Shown: positions 16,517 through 25,326 of the stretch, piece after piece | Position numbering within the stretch: the first letter of the stretch is position 1 | How the letters are laid out: each line of letters begins with the position of its first letter | From: Streptomyces sp. CBMA152 | GTDB lineage: Bacteria > Actinomycetota > Actinomycetes > Streptomycetales > Streptomycetaceae | Assembly (NCBI RefSeq): GCF_014596475.1 | Contig: NZ_MECJ01000028.1 | Coordinates: forward strand, 124,001-188,000 | DNA length: 64,000 bases | Reading direction: 5' to 3' | The notes under the pieces: generated by a model | The model's input: only the letters and a program-made list of their open reading frames with translations | The model's database searches: none | Told to the model about the DNA's origin: nothing | Made by a program: the position numbers and the translations under genes

Positions 16517-16972
16517 GCCCCTTGCCGTCCCCCCGGTTGGCTTGGTGAGCGCATGCTCCGCCGCATCCTCCACCCACGGTGCTCGGGCCGACAAGAGGGG
16601 CGCATGACCTGGGCGGGACGGCAGCGGCCGGCCGGGGTGACGAGACACCCCGGCCGGCCCACGGCACCCGCACGGCCGTACGGTGTTCAGCGTGACGCGT
16701 TCGTATATCGGTGTTGCGTCAGTCAAGTTGCCTGCTTGTTAACGAAATTGATGGGCATTTATGGAGTCATGTCGCCCGCTCCGCCGCCTTGTCAAGCACG
16801 CAGTCGCCTCGATGTGCGAAATCTTGTGCCAAGTTCTCCCGTGATCGCACACAAGCATGCTCAAACCTCTTGACGCACAAGGCTGAGCGCATGAATGTTC
16901 CGGTCAATCAATGACGCCTGCGGGCGCCGTTCGACTCTCTTCGACTCTCTCTCTGTGCGGGGGCTATGTGCG
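16517..16972. promoter_or_regulatory. 456-base divergent region upstream of the bldK-type operon
   Basis: No gene is seen. The region holds a strong orphan hairpin (16626-16659), an AT-richer stretch at 16690-16780 that is a likely promoter zone, a TTGACG hexamer at about 16870, and a tandem repeat of TTCGACTCTC just before the first importer gene (about 16930-16950). The ATG at 16973 is preceded by GCGGGGG. No -10 element is good enough to name. Confidence 0.4.
16626..16659. other. Orphan stem-loop in the divergent region
   Basis: Perfect 14-base-pair stem, 16626-16639 with 16646-16659, loop ACGAGA. It lies upstream of both neighbouring genes, where a terminator would not be expected, so it is either a 5' leader structure or the end of a short transcript. 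Confidence 0.5.
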
Positions 16973-17995
16973 ATGACGAGTTCAACCCAGGCCGCCACGG
17001 AACCAACTGATCCTCTTCCACAGGGGGCGGATTCCGGCACGGGACTCACGGCGACCGAACTCATCGGGCGTTCTCCCGGCCGGCTCGCCTGGGCGCGATT
17101 CAAACGCGACCGGGTGGGTATCGCGTGCGCGGTCACCGTGCTCGCCTTCATTCTCATCGCTTTCGCGGCGCCCTTGATCGCGAAGCTCTACGGCAAAGAT
17201 CCTTATCAGCTGTACGGACAGGACCGCGGGCTCCTGAACAGCTACGGAATTCCGCTGAAACCCAACGGCGGCGTCGACGGCGACTTCTGGTTCGGCGTCG
17301 AACCCAACCTGGGCCGCGACGTGTTCACGCTGTTGATCTACGGGATCCGGACCTCGCTGTTCATCTCGCTGGCCGTCACCCTCGTCTCGGTGGCCACCGG
17401 GGTGCTGATCGGCCTGGTCCAGGGCTATATGCACGGCAAGGTGGACTACTTCCTGGGCCGCTTCTCGGACCTGATGCTGTCGTTCCCGCAGCAGCTGTTC
17501 TTCATCGCCTTCACCCCGGTGATCGTCGCGCTCTTCGTCTCGCCGCGCGACGAGGAACCGACGTACGTACGGATCGTGGCGCTGATCCTCGTGCAGTTCC
17601 TGCTCGGCTGGATGGTGGTGGGCCGCCTCGTGCGGGCCCAGGTCCTTTCGCTGCGGGAACGCGAGTTCATCGAGGCGGCCAGACTCAGCGGCGCCTCGAA
17701 CTGGCGGATCATCCGCAAAGAAGTGCTGCCCAACATCTGGTCCACGGTCCTGGTACAGGCGACACTCCTGCTTCCGGCCAATGTCACGGCGGAGGCGGGA
17801 CTTTCCTTCCTGGGCGTCGGTATTCAGCCGCCGACCCCGGACTGGGGACTGCTTTTCCAGTCGGGCGCCTCGTACTTCGAGTCCGACGTCACCTTCATGT
17901 TCTTCCCCGGCATCGCGATGCTGATCTTCGTCGTCGCCTTCAACCTGCTCGGGGATTCGGTCCGGGACGCACTCGACCCCAAGACCGTCCGCTGA
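16973..17995 (+). CDS. bldKA: Oligopeptide ABC importer permease, DppC/OppC type (BldKA-like)
   Basis: 340 residues from ATG 16973. The OppC_N segment appears near residues 40-70 (RLAWARFKRDRVGIACAVTVLAFILIAFAAPLIAKLYG is split between a basic lead and the first helix), followed by five more membrane helices. The EAA loop that contacts the ATPase is EAARLSGASNWRIIRKE, about residue 230. It is the first gene of a five-gene rightward operon in the order permease, binding lipoprotein, permease, ATPase, ATPase. That unusual order is the order of bldKABCDE in S. coelicolor, whose importer is required for aerial mycelium formation. The symbol rests on order and family, not on an alignment. Confidence 0.75.
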   Translation: MTSSTQAATEPTDPLPQGADSGTGLTATELIGRSPGRLAWARFKRDRVGIACAVTVLAFILIAFAAPLIAKLYGKDPYQLYGQDRGLLNSYGIPLKPNGGVDGDFWFGVEPNLGRDVFTLLIYGIRTSLFISLAVTLVSVATGVLIGLVQGYMHGKVDYFLGRFSDLMLSFPQQLFFIAFTPVIVALFVSPRDEEPTYVRIVALILVQFLLGWMVVGRLVRAQVLSLREREFIEAARLSGASNWRIIRKEVLPNIWSTVLVQATLLLPANVTAEAGLSFLGVGIQPPTPDWGLLFQSGASYFESDVTFMFFPGIAMLIFVVAFNLLGDSVRDALDPKTVR

Positions 17996-18024
17996 ACCGT
18001 CCACATCCTGACAGGCAGGAATCA

Positions 18025-19806
18025 ATGAGAACTCGCAAGGCGCGCTACGCCTCCGCGTTTCTGGCGGTGGGGGCTTTGACACTGTCCGCAGCGTGCAGCA
18101 GCGGCGGGGGCGACACCGGGAAGAACCCTTCCGGTGACGACAAGAAGGCATCGGTACAGAACTTCGGCATCGGCACCAAGGCCGACTCCACCGGCCCGGC
18201 GGCCGCCGTCACGGGCGCGAAGCCCGGAGGCACGGCCTACGACCTGGACCAGGCGGGCTTCGACTATCTGGACCCGGGCCAGCAGTACGTCAGCGACATG
18301 CTCTCGCTGCAACTGCTCTACAACCGCTCGCTCACCGGATACAAGATCGACGCCAAGACCGGTAAAACGATTCTGGTGGGCGATCTCGCCACCGACACCG
18401 GTACCCCGTCGGACGGCGCCAAGACCTGGACGTACACCCTCAAGGACAACCTGAAGTTCGAGGACGGCACGCCCATCACGTCCAAGGACATCAAGTACGG
18501 CATCGAGCGGCTCTTCGCGGACTTCGAGACGCAGGGCCCGCAGTACGTCCAGAAGTGGATGTTCGGCCCCGACTACCGCAAGGCGTACGCGGGCCCGTAC
18601 ACCGGCCAGGAGCTGCCCGACACGGCGCTCGCGACGCCGAACGACAAGACCATCGTCTTCCACTTCAAGGACCCGCACGCGGACGCCCCGTACGCGATGT
18701 CCATGCCGAACGTGTCGCCGGTGCCCAAGGCCAAGGACGACAAGCAGAAGTACAACAACCACCCGGTCGCGTCCGGTCCGTACAAGATCGCCGACTACAA
18801 GCCGGGCAAGTCGCTCTCGTTCGTGCGCAACACCAACTGGGACCCCAAGAGCGACCCGATCCGCAACGCCTACCCCGACAAGTGGGAGTTCCAGCTCGGG
18901 ATCGCCGAGCCGGGTCTGACCAACCGGATGGCCGCGCAGTCCGGGCCCGACAAGTACGCCGTGAACCTGTCCGGCTCCGCGGACCCGTCGAAGATGCAGA
19001 CGCTGACGTCGGACTCGCAGTACAAGTCGCGGACGGTCAACGAGTACCAGCCGTACGTCGAGGTCATGAACGTCAACACCAAGCGGATCACCAACCCCAA
19101 GGTCCGCCAGGCGATCATGTACGCCTTCCCGATGCAGCAGGTCCAGCAGGCGTTCGGCGGCGGCGCGCAGGGTGAGCTCGGCACCACGCTGATCAGCCCG
19201 ACGGTGGCCGGCTGGCAGAAGTTCGACCCGTTCGGCAAGCTCGCCAAGCCGATGGGCGACCCCGAGAAGGCCAAGGAGCTCCTGAAGGAGGCCGGGGTCA
19301 CCACACCGGTCAAGCTCAGCTACGCGTACGCCAACACCCCGCGCTGGCAGAACGTCTCGCTGACGCTGGCGAAGGCGCTGGAGAAGGCCGGCTTCCAGGT
19401 GGAGCGCAAGGCCATCGACCCGACCTCGTACTACACGGTGGTCGGCAAGGTGAACACGCCGTTCGACATCTACCGCACCGGCTGGGGCGCCGACTGGCCG
19501 AGCGCGTCGACCGTGGTCCCGCCGACCATGGACGGCCGCAACCTCCAGGACGGCACCAACAACTACGCGTTCCTGAACGACCCGAAGGTCAACTCCGAGA
19601 TCGACCGGATCATGGCGCTCACGGACATCAACCAGCAGAACACCGAGTGGCGCAAGCTCTCCGAGTACGTGCTGCAGTCCGACACGTCGCAGATCCCGTT
19701 CATCTACGACAAGTACTTCAACCTGTACGGCGACGGCCTCGGCGGCGTCACCTACAACCAGGTGTTCGGCACGATCAACCCCAGCACCATCTACGTGAAG
19801 CAGTAG
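18025..19806 (+). CDS. bldKB: Oligopeptide-binding lipoprotein, SBP_bac_5 family (BldKB-like)
   Basis: 593 residues from ATG 18025. The signal peptide ends in the lipobox LSAAC, so the Cys (about residue 24) is lipid-modified and the protein sits on the outer face of the membrane. The SBP_bac_5 domain fills the rest, with landmarks YKIDAKTGKTI, WTYTLKDNLKFEDGTPITS, the KYGIERLF motif and DIYRTGWGADWPS. It delivers oligopeptides to the two permeases encoded on either side. It starts 29 bases after the first permease gene, and a 14-base-pair hairpin follows its stop. BldKB in S. coelicolor is a lipoprotein of about this size; the exact peptide ligand is not readable here. Confidence 0.78.
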   Translation: MRTRKARYASAFLAVGALTLSAACSSGGGDTGKNPSGDDKKASVQNFGIGTKADSTGPAAAVTGAKPGGTAYDLDQAGFDYLDPGQQYVSDMLSLQLLYNRSLTGYKIDAKTGKTILVGDLATDTGTPSDGAKTWTYTLKDNLKFEDGTPITSKDIKYGIERLFADFETQGPQYVQKWMFGPDYRKAYAGPYTGQELPDTALATPNDKTIVFHFKDPHADAPYAMSMPNVSPVPKAKDDKQKYNNHPVASGPYKIADYKPGKSLSFVRNTNWDPKSDPIRNAYPDKWEFQLGIAEPGLTNRMAAQSGPDKYAVNLSGSADPSKMQTLTSDSQYKSRTVNEYQPYVEVMNVNTKRITNPKVRQAIMYAFPMQQVQQAFGGGAQGELGTTLISPTVAGWQKFDPFGKLAKPMGDPEKAKELLKEAGVTTPVKLSYAYANTPRWQNVSLTLAKALEKAGFQVERKAIDPTSYYTVVGKVNTPFDIYRTGWGADWPSASTVVPPTMDGRNLQDGTNNYAFLNDPKVNSEIDRIMALTDINQQNTEWRKLSEYVLQSDTSQIPFIYDKYFNLYGDGLGGVTYNQVFGTINPSTIYVKQ

Positions 19807-19814
19807 TGGCGGCC

Positions 19815-19847
19815 CGGTCCCCGGCCCGCCTCACGGGCCGGGGGCCG
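19815..19847 (+). terminator. Intercistronic stem-loop after the first binding-lipoprotein gene
   Basis: Arms 19815-19828 and 19834-19847 pair over 14 positions (one G-U) with a 5-base loop, between the lipoprotein stop and the next permease start. In such operons the structure usually weakens read-through or protects the upstream mRNA 3' end, giving more binding protein than membrane components. Confidence 0.6.
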
Positions 19848-19867
19848 CATACAGACGGAAGAGTCCG

Positions 19868-20845
19868 ATGCTCCGTTTCCTTGTGCGACGACTGCTCGGC
19901 GCCGCGGTCATCCTGCTGCTGATCAGCGCCATTACGTATTTCCTCTTCTTCTTCCTGCCCTCCGACCCGGCGCTGTTGTCCTGCGGCAAGAACTGCGACC
20001 CGCAGAACGTGGCACTGATCCGCAAGAACCTGGGGCTCGACCATCCGATCTGGGTGCAGTACTGGCACTTCATGACGGGCATCTTCGCCGGGCGCGACAT
20101 GCCCGTCGGGCACTGCCCGGCGCCCTGCTTCGGCTACTCTTTCGCCGACCAGCAGCTGGTGTGGAGCACCATCTCGGACCGCTATCCGACGACGCTCTCG
20201 CTGGGCGTCGGCGGCGCCGCGATCTTCCTGACCGTCGGCGTCGGCCTCGGCCTCATCTCCGCCTGGCAGCAGGGCAAGCTCTTCGACCGGATCGCCAGCG
20301 CGGCCTCGCTGGTCGGCCAGTCCGTGCAGATCTACTTCATCGGCCCGATCGCGATCCTGCTGCTCTCCACCAAGACCCACATCTTCAACCGCGGCCAGGA
20401 TCCGCACTGGGCGAGCGACCCGGCCGGTTCGGTCTCCGGACTGCTGCTGCCGTGTCTGATCCTGTCGGTGATCTTCTGGTCGAACTACAGCCGGCAGACC
20501 CGCTCGCTGATGGTCGAGCAGATGTCGGAGGACCATATCCGCGCGGCCCGCGCCAAGGGCATGAGCTCGCGCTACGTCTTCCTGCGCTACGCCCTGCGCG
20601 GCGCGATGGCCACCGTCATCACCATCTTCGGCGTCGACCTCAGCGCGGTGCTCGGCGGCGCGATCATCACCGAGGTCACCTTCGGGCTGCACGGTCTGGG
20701 GTCGCTGTCGGTGCAGGCCGTGCTCCGCAGCGATCTGCCGCTGGAGATGGCCGTGATGCTGATCGGCGCCACGATCATCGTGCTCTGCAACATCGTCGTC
20801 GACATGGCGTACGCGTTCATCGATCCGCGGATCCGGCTCTCCTGA
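19868..20845 (+). CDS. bldKC: Oligopeptide ABC importer permease, DppB/OppB type (BldKC-like)
   Basis: 325 residues from ATG 19868, after GGAAGAG. The N-terminus MLRFLVRRLLGAAVILLLISAITYFLFF is the standard DppB start, and about six membrane segments follow. An extracellular loop contains several Cys (CGKNCDPQN, GHCPAPCFGYS), which is unusual for the family and could form disulfides. The EAA loop is RAARAKGMSSRYVFLRYALRG. It pairs with the permease at 16973 to form the channel. Third gene of the bldK-type operon, with 62 bases before the first ATPase gene. Confidence 0.78.
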   Translation: MLRFLVRRLLGAAVILLLISAITYFLFFFLPSDPALLSCGKNCDPQNVALIRKNLGLDHPIWVQYWHFMTGIFAGRDMPVGHCPAPCFGYSFADQQLVWSTISDRYPTTLSLGVGGAAIFLTVGVGLGLISAWQQGKLFDRIASAASLVGQSVQIYFIGPIAILLLSTKTHIFNRGQDPHWASDPAGSVSGLLLPCLILSVIFWSNYSRQTRSLMVEQMSEDHIRAARAKGMSSRYVFLRYALRGAMATVITIFGVDLSAVLGGAIITEVTFGLHGLGSLSVQAVLRSDLPLEMAVMLIGATIIVLCNIVVDMAYAFIDPRIRLS

Positions 20846-20907
20846 GAGCTCGTCGTCCCTTCCGATCCCGCACCACGGGATCCCGGAAACTCTGAGGAGA
20901 ACCCTCC

Positions 20908-21975
20908 GTGAGCACCCTCAGCCAGACCGAGGCCGCGCCGGACACCGCCGCGTCCCGGGGCTTCCTCTCGGTCCGTGATCTGTATGTGCACTTCGCCACC
21001 GAGGACGGCGTCGTCAAGGCCGTCGACGGGCTCTCCTTCGACCTGGCGCGCGGCTCGACGCTGGGCATCGTGGGCGAGTCGGGCTCCGGCAAGTCGGTCA
21101 CCAACCTGGCCGTCCTCGGGCTGCACAACCCGCGCAACACCACGATCCGGGGCGAGATCCTACTCGACGGGCAGGAGCTGACCGGCGCCTCCGAGCGCCA
21201 ACTCGCCCAGCTGCGCGGCAAGAAGATGGCGATGATCTTCCAGGACTCGCTGGCCGCGCTCTCGCCGTACTACACGGTCGGGCGCCAGATCGCCGAGCCG
21301 TTCATGAAGCACATGGGCGCCTCCCGCAAGGAGGCCAAGGAGCGGGCGATCCAGATGCTCGGCAAGGTCGGCATCCCGCAGCCGAGGCTGCGGGTCGACG
21401 ACTACCCGCACCAGTTCTCCGGCGGGATGCGCCAGCGCGTGATGATCGCGATGGCCCTCGTCTGCGACCCGGCGCTGATCATCGCGGACGAGCCGACCAC
21501 CGCGCTCGACGTCACCGTCCAGGCGCAGATCCTCGACCTGCTCAAAGACCTTCAGCAGGAGACCGGTTCGGCGATCATCATCATCACGCACGACCTGGGC
21601 GTGGTGGCGAAGACCGCGGACGACGTGATGGTGATGTACGCGGGCCGCTGTGTGGAGCGCGGCACGGTACGGGAGATCATGCGCACCCCGCGCCACCCCT
21701 ACAGCTGGGGGCTGCTCGGTTCGATCCCCCGCCTCGACTCGCCCGTCGACCTGCCGCTCGTGCCGATCCCGGGGGCGCCGCCCAGTCTGCTCTCGCCGCC
21801 GCCGGGGTGCCCCTTCCATCCGCGCTGCGCCTTCCCCGACCAGGTCGCGGGCGGCCTGTGCCGTACGGTGCGGCCCGCCATCCCGGAGGACCAGCCGCAC
21901 GGCGCCGCCTGCCATCTGAGCGGCGAGCAGAAGGACACGATCTTCGCCGAGCAGATCCGGCCGCGGCTGCGCTGA
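20908..21975 (+). CDS. bldKD: Oligopeptide ABC importer ATPase, DppD/OppD type (BldKD-like)
   Basis: 355 residues from GTG 20908, with GAGGAGAA seven bases upstream. Motifs in order: Walker A GESGSGKS, Q loop in MIFQDSLAALSP, signature QFSGGMRQRVMIAMAL, Walker B LIIADEPTTALD and H loop ITHDLG. The C-terminal oligopeptide/dipeptide extension is present (PPPGCPFHPRCAFPDQ, with the Cys residues that in some homologues bind an iron-sulfur cluster). It forms a heterodimer with the next ATPase and drives import. Confidence 0.8.
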   Translation: MSTLSQTEAAPDTAASRGFLSVRDLYVHFATEDGVVKAVDGLSFDLARGSTLGIVGESGSGKSVTNLAVLGLHNPRNTTIRGEILLDGQELTGASERQLAQLRGKKMAMIFQDSLAALSPYYTVGRQIAEPFMKHMGASRKEAKERAIQMLGKVGIPQPRLRVDDYPHQFSGGMRQRVMIAMALVCDPALIIADEPTTALDVTVQAQILDLLKDLQQETGSAIIIITHDLGVVAKTADDVMVMYAGRCVERGTVREIMRTPRHPYSWGLLGSIPRLDSPVDLPLVPIPGAPPSLLSPPPGCPFHPRCAFPDQVAGGLCRTVRPAIPEDQPHGAACHLSGEQKDTIFAEQIRPRLR

Positions 21976-22000
21976 CCCGACCAGGAGTCGAGAACACATC

Positions 22001-23140
22001 ATGAGCGAACAGCTGGACCTCACCAAGGTTCCCGGCCCCCGCGACCAGGTCGCCGACCCCGGCGGCCGGGAGCGGTCACCGCTGCTGGAAGTGGCCGGGC
22101 TCGTCAAGTACTTCCCCATCCACAGCGGGTTCGTGCTCAAGCGCCACGTCGGTGACGTACGGGCCGTGGACGGGGTGGACTTCGCCATCGCGCAGGGCGA
22201 GAGCCTGGGTCTGGTGGGCGAGTCGGGGTGCGGCAAGTCGACCACCGGGCGCCTCATCACGCGCCTGCTGGAGCCGACCCGGGGCACCATCACGTACGAC
22301 GGCCGGGACATCAGCCATGCCTCGCGCAAGCAGATGGCGCCGATCAGGTCCGAGATCCAGATGATCTTCCAGGACCCGTTCGCCTCGCTCAACCCGCGTC
22401 AGACGGTCGGCGACATCATCTCCAACCCGATGGTCGTCAACGGCGTCAATCCACCGGGCGGCCGCGAGAAGCGCGTGCGCGAGCTGTTGGAGATCGTCGG
22501 TCTCAACCCGGAGCACTACAACCGGTTCCCGCACGAGTTCTCCGGCGGTCAGCGTCAACGCATCGGTGTGGCAAGGGCGTTGGGGCTCAAGCCACGCCTG
22601 ATCGTCGCGGACGAGCCGGTCTCGGCGCTGGACGTCTCGATCCAGGCGCAGGTCGTCAACCTGCTCCAGAACCTCCAGCGCGAGCTGGACATCGCGTTCC
22701 TGTTCGTCGCCCACGACCTGGCGATCGTGCGGCACTTCTCGCAGCGGATCGCGGTGATGTACCTCGGCCGGATCGTCGAGATCGGCGACCGCGACTCGAT
22801 CTACGAGCGGCCCCGCCACCCGTACACGCACGCGCTGCTCTCGGCCGTGCCGGAGGCCGTGGTCGACGACGAGGGCGAGGGCCGCGAGCGGATCCGGCTC
22901 GCCGGTGACGTGCCGTCCCCGATCGACCCGCCGTCGGGCTGCCGCTTCCGCACGCGGTGCTGGAAGGCGGCCGATCTCTGCGCCTCCGAGACCCCGCCGC
23001 TGGTACGTCTTGAGGGCAACCGGGAAGGGCATCTGACCGCGTGCCACTTCCCCGAGGAACCGACGGTCGCGGCGCGGGACGAGGACGTCGTCCTCGATCC
23101 CGCGCTCGCCGCGATCGAGGAGGCGACGGACACCCATTGA
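22001..23140 (+). CDS. bldKE: Oligopeptide ABC importer ATPase, DppF/OppF type (BldKE-like)
   Basis: 379 residues from ATG 22001, after AGGAGTC. Motifs: Walker A GESGCGKSTTGR, Q loop MIFQDPFASLNPRQTVGD, signature EFSGGQRQRIGVARAL, Walker B LIVADEPVSALD and H loop VAHDLAIVRHF. The C-terminal Opp extension contains PSGCRFRTRCWKAADLC. The last 30 residues are an acidic tail without family counterpart. It is the final gene of the bldK-type operon, 25 bases after the preceding ATPase, and is convergent with the second importer cluster. Confidence 0.8.
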   Translation: MSEQLDLTKVPGPRDQVADPGGRERSPLLEVAGLVKYFPIHSGFVLKRHVGDVRAVDGVDFAIAQGESLGLVGESGCGKSTTGRLITRLLEPTRGTITYDGRDISHASRKQMAPIRSEIQMIFQDPFASLNPRQTVGDIISNPMVVNGVNPPGGREKRVRELLEIVGLNPEHYNRFPHEFSGGQRQRIGVARALGLKPRLIVADEPVSALDVSIQAQVVNLLQNLQRELDIAFLFVAHDLAIVRHFSQRIAVMYLGRIVEIGDRDSIYERPRHPYTHALLSAVPEAVVDDEGEGRERIRLAGDVPSPIDPPSGCRFRTRCWKAADLCASETPPLVRLEGNREGHLTACHFPEEPTVAARDEDVVLDPALAAIEEATDTH

Positions 23141-23240
23141 CCCGAGCCTGAGCCTCCGCTCGGAGCCGGGGCCCGCGCCCGCACACCCCAGTCACCACCG
23201 CGGACGCGGGCCTCGGCGTACGCCGTCAGATGACGTCCTT

Positions 23241-23288
23241 CAGCTGCGGACCGTGCGTGGCTGGTCGCGCAGTTCCCCGCGCCCCTTA
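23241..23288. repeat. Streptomyces-type GC-rich intergenic repeat
   Basis: The block starts CTGCGGACCGTGCGTGGCTG and runs through GGTCGCGCAGTTCCCCGCGC to CCCTTAA. Its core TCGCGCAGTTCCCCGCGCCCC is shared exactly with the left arm of the inverted repeat at 56497. It lies between the convergent ends of the first and second importer clusters. Confidence 0.65.
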
Positions 23289-23317
23289 ATTGCTCGGCTT
23301 CGCCGTCGCCCGGCACC

Positions 23318-24346
23318 TCACTCCGGTGGCACCACCGTCTTCTCCTCCGCGAAGTGGCACGCCGACGGGTGCTGGGCCGGGCCCGCGGCCAGGCGGAACG
23401 CGGCCGGGACGGCCAGCTCCGGGACCTCCAGGGTGCAGCGCTCCTGGGCTTTCCAGCAGCGCGTACGGAAGCGGCACCCGGAGGGGATGTTCGCCGGGGA
23501 CGGCACATCCCCGGCGAGAATGATCCGTTCGCGACGCTCCCGCGCCGCCGGGTCCGGCACCGGGACGGCGGAGAGCAGCGCCTGCGTGTACGGATGCGTC
23601 GGATGGTCGTAGATCTCCTCGTCCCGCCCGGTCTCCACGATCCGGCCCAGGTACATCACCCCCACCCGGTCCGAGATGTGCCGCACGATCGACAAGTCAT
23701 GGGCGATGAACACGTACGAGAGCGAGAACTCCGACTGGAGGCGTTCCAGCAGGTTCACCACCTGCGCCTGCACCGAGACATCGAGCGCCGACACCGGCTC
23801 GTCCGCCACGATGATCTCGGGCTGGAGCGCCAACCCCCGTGCGATACCGATGCGTTGGCGCTGGCCGCCGCTGAACTGGTGCGGGTAGCGGTTGATGTAC
23901 TCCGGGTTGAGGCCCACCACGTCCAGCAGGTCCTGCACCTTGCGCCGCCGGTCCCCCTTCGGGGCCACCTCGGGATGGATCTCGTACGGCTCCCCGATGA
24001 TGTCGCCGACCGTCATCCGGGGGTTGAGCGAGGTGTACGGGTCCTGGAACACCATCTGGATGTTCCGGCGCACGGACCGCAACGCCTTGCCGGACATCTG
24101 CGTGATGTCCGTCCCCTTGTACTTGATCTGCCCCGCCGTCGGGCGCTCCAGGTTCACCAGCATCCTGGCCACCGTCGACTTGCCGCAGCCCGACTCCCCG
24201 ACGATCCCCAGCGTCTCCCCCGCCGCCAGGTCGAAGGACACGCCATCGACCGCCTTCACCGCGCCGACCTGCTTCTTGAAGAGGATCCCCTGGGTCAGCG
24301 GGTAGTGCTTGACCAGGTCGCGCACTTCCAGAATCGCCTCAGCCAT
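23318..24346 (-). CDS. Oligopeptide ABC importer ATPase, DppF type, second cluster
   Basis: 342 residues. Walker A GESGCGKSTVARML, Q loop MVFQDPYTSLNPRMTVGD, signature QFSGGQRQRIGIARGL, Walker B IIVADEPVSALD, H loop IAHDLSIVRHI, then the Opp extension with PSGCRFRTRCWKAQERC. It is the last gene of a leftward five-gene operon (lipoprotein, DppB, DppC, DppD, DppF). Its start at 24346 overlaps the stop of the DppD gene by eight bases. It is closely similar to the ATPase at 30011-31165 in the third cluster, without that protein's 45-residue N-terminal extension. Confidence 0.9.
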   Translation of the reverse strand: MAEAILEVRDLVKHYPLTQGILFKKQVGAVKAVDGVSFDLAAGETLGIVGESGCGKSTVARMLVNLERPTAGQIKYKGTDITQMSGKALRSVRRNIQMVFQDPYTSLNPRMTVGDIIGEPYEIHPEVAPKGDRRRKVQDLLDVVGLNPEYINRYPHQFSGGQRQRIGIARGLALQPEIIVADEPVSALDVSVQAQVVNLLERLQSEFSLSYVFIAHDLSIVRHISDRVGVMYLGRIVETGRDEEIYDHPTHPYTQALLSAVPVPDPAARERRERIILAGDVPSPANIPSGCRFRTRCWKAQERCTLEVPELAVPAAFRLAAGPAQHPSACHFAEEKTVVPPE

Positions 24347-25313
24347 TCAGGCACTCCTTCCAGAAGTGGCACGCGCTCTTGCGGCCCTCGGCGACGTCCG
24401 CGAGCGGCGGCACGTCGGTGCGGCACACGTCCTGCGCCATCGGGCAGCGCGGATGGAAGGCGCAGCCGGACGGGATGTGCATCAGGTTGGGCGGCAGGCC
24501 CTTGATCGCGTACAGCTCCTGGCCCTTCTGGTCCAGGCGCGGGATCGAGTCGAGCAGACCCCGGGTGTACGGGTGCGCGGGCGCCTTGTAGATCTCGTGG
24601 ACCGGGGCCTGTTCGACGATCCGGCCCGCGTACATCACCGCGATCCGGTCGGCGACGTCCGCGACCACCCCGAGGTCATGGGTGATCAGGATCAGGCCCA
24701 TCGTGAACTCGCGCTGGAGCTCGGCGAGCAGGTCCATGACCTGGGCCTGGACCGTCACGTCGAGCGCCGTCGTCGGCTCGTCCGCGATGATCAGCGCGGG
24801 CTCCAGGGCCATCGCCATCGCGATCATGATGCGCTGGCGCATACCGCCGGAGAACTGGTGCGGATACTGCCCGACCCGCTCCTGCGCGGCCGGGATCCGC
24901 ACCCGGTCCATCAGCTCGACGGCCTTGGCCTTGGCGTCCTTGCGCGACATCCCCTGGTGGACGGTGAACATCTCGCCGAGCTGCGCGCCCACGCTCAGCA
25001 CCGGGTTGAGCGACGACAGCGCGTCCTGGAAGATCATCGCCATCCCGGAGCCGCGCACCTTGCGCCGCTCGTCCTCCTTGAGCTTCAGCAGGTCCTGGCC
25101 CTTGAAGAGGATCTCGCCGCCGGTGATCCTCCCGGGCGGCATGTCGAGGATGCCCATCACGGCCTGCGCGGTGACCGACTTGCCGGAGCCGGACTCGCCG
25201 AGCACGGCCAGCGTCTCCCCGGCCGCCACCGAGTAGGTGACGCCGTTGACGGCCTTGGCGATCCCGTCCCGCGTCTTGAACTCGACCTGGAGGTCGCGCA
25301 CTTCGAGCAGCAT
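24339..25313 (-). CDS. Oligopeptide ABC importer ATPase, DppD type, second cluster
   Basis: 324 residues from ATG 25313 (MLLEVRDLQVEFKTRDG); the frame stays open upstream but lies inside the permease gene. Walker A GESGSGKSVTAQ, Q loop MIFQDALSSLNPV, signature QFSGGMRQRIMIAMAM, Walker B LIIADEPTTALD, H loop ITHDLGVVADV. The C-terminal extension includes PSGCAFHPRCPMAQDVC. An 83-base segment near its 3' end (24499-24581) is identical to the third-cluster paralogue at 31339-31421. Confidence 0.9.
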   Translation of the reverse strand: MLLEVRDLQVEFKTRDGIAKAVNGVTYSVAAGETLAVLGESGSGKSVTAQAVMGILDMPPGRITGGEILFKGQDLLKLKEDERRKVRGSGMAMIFQDALSSLNPVLSVGAQLGEMFTVHQGMSRKDAKAKAVELMDRVRIPAAQERVGQYPHQFSGGMRQRIMIAMAMALEPALIIADEPTTALDVTVQAQVMDLLAELQREFTMGLILITHDLGVVADVADRIAVMYAGRIVEQAPVHEIYKAPAHPYTRGLLDSIPRLDQKGQELYAIKGLPPNLMHIPSGCAFHPRCPMAQDVCRTDVPPLADVAEGRKSACHFWKECLNG

Positions 25314-25326
25314 GGCGTCCAACTCC

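Noticed and set aside
17125..18024. Possible 300-residue N-terminal extension of the first binding lipoprotein
   Set aside because: This stretch is the first permease gene read in another frame. The lipoprotein has its own signal peptide and lipobox at 18025.
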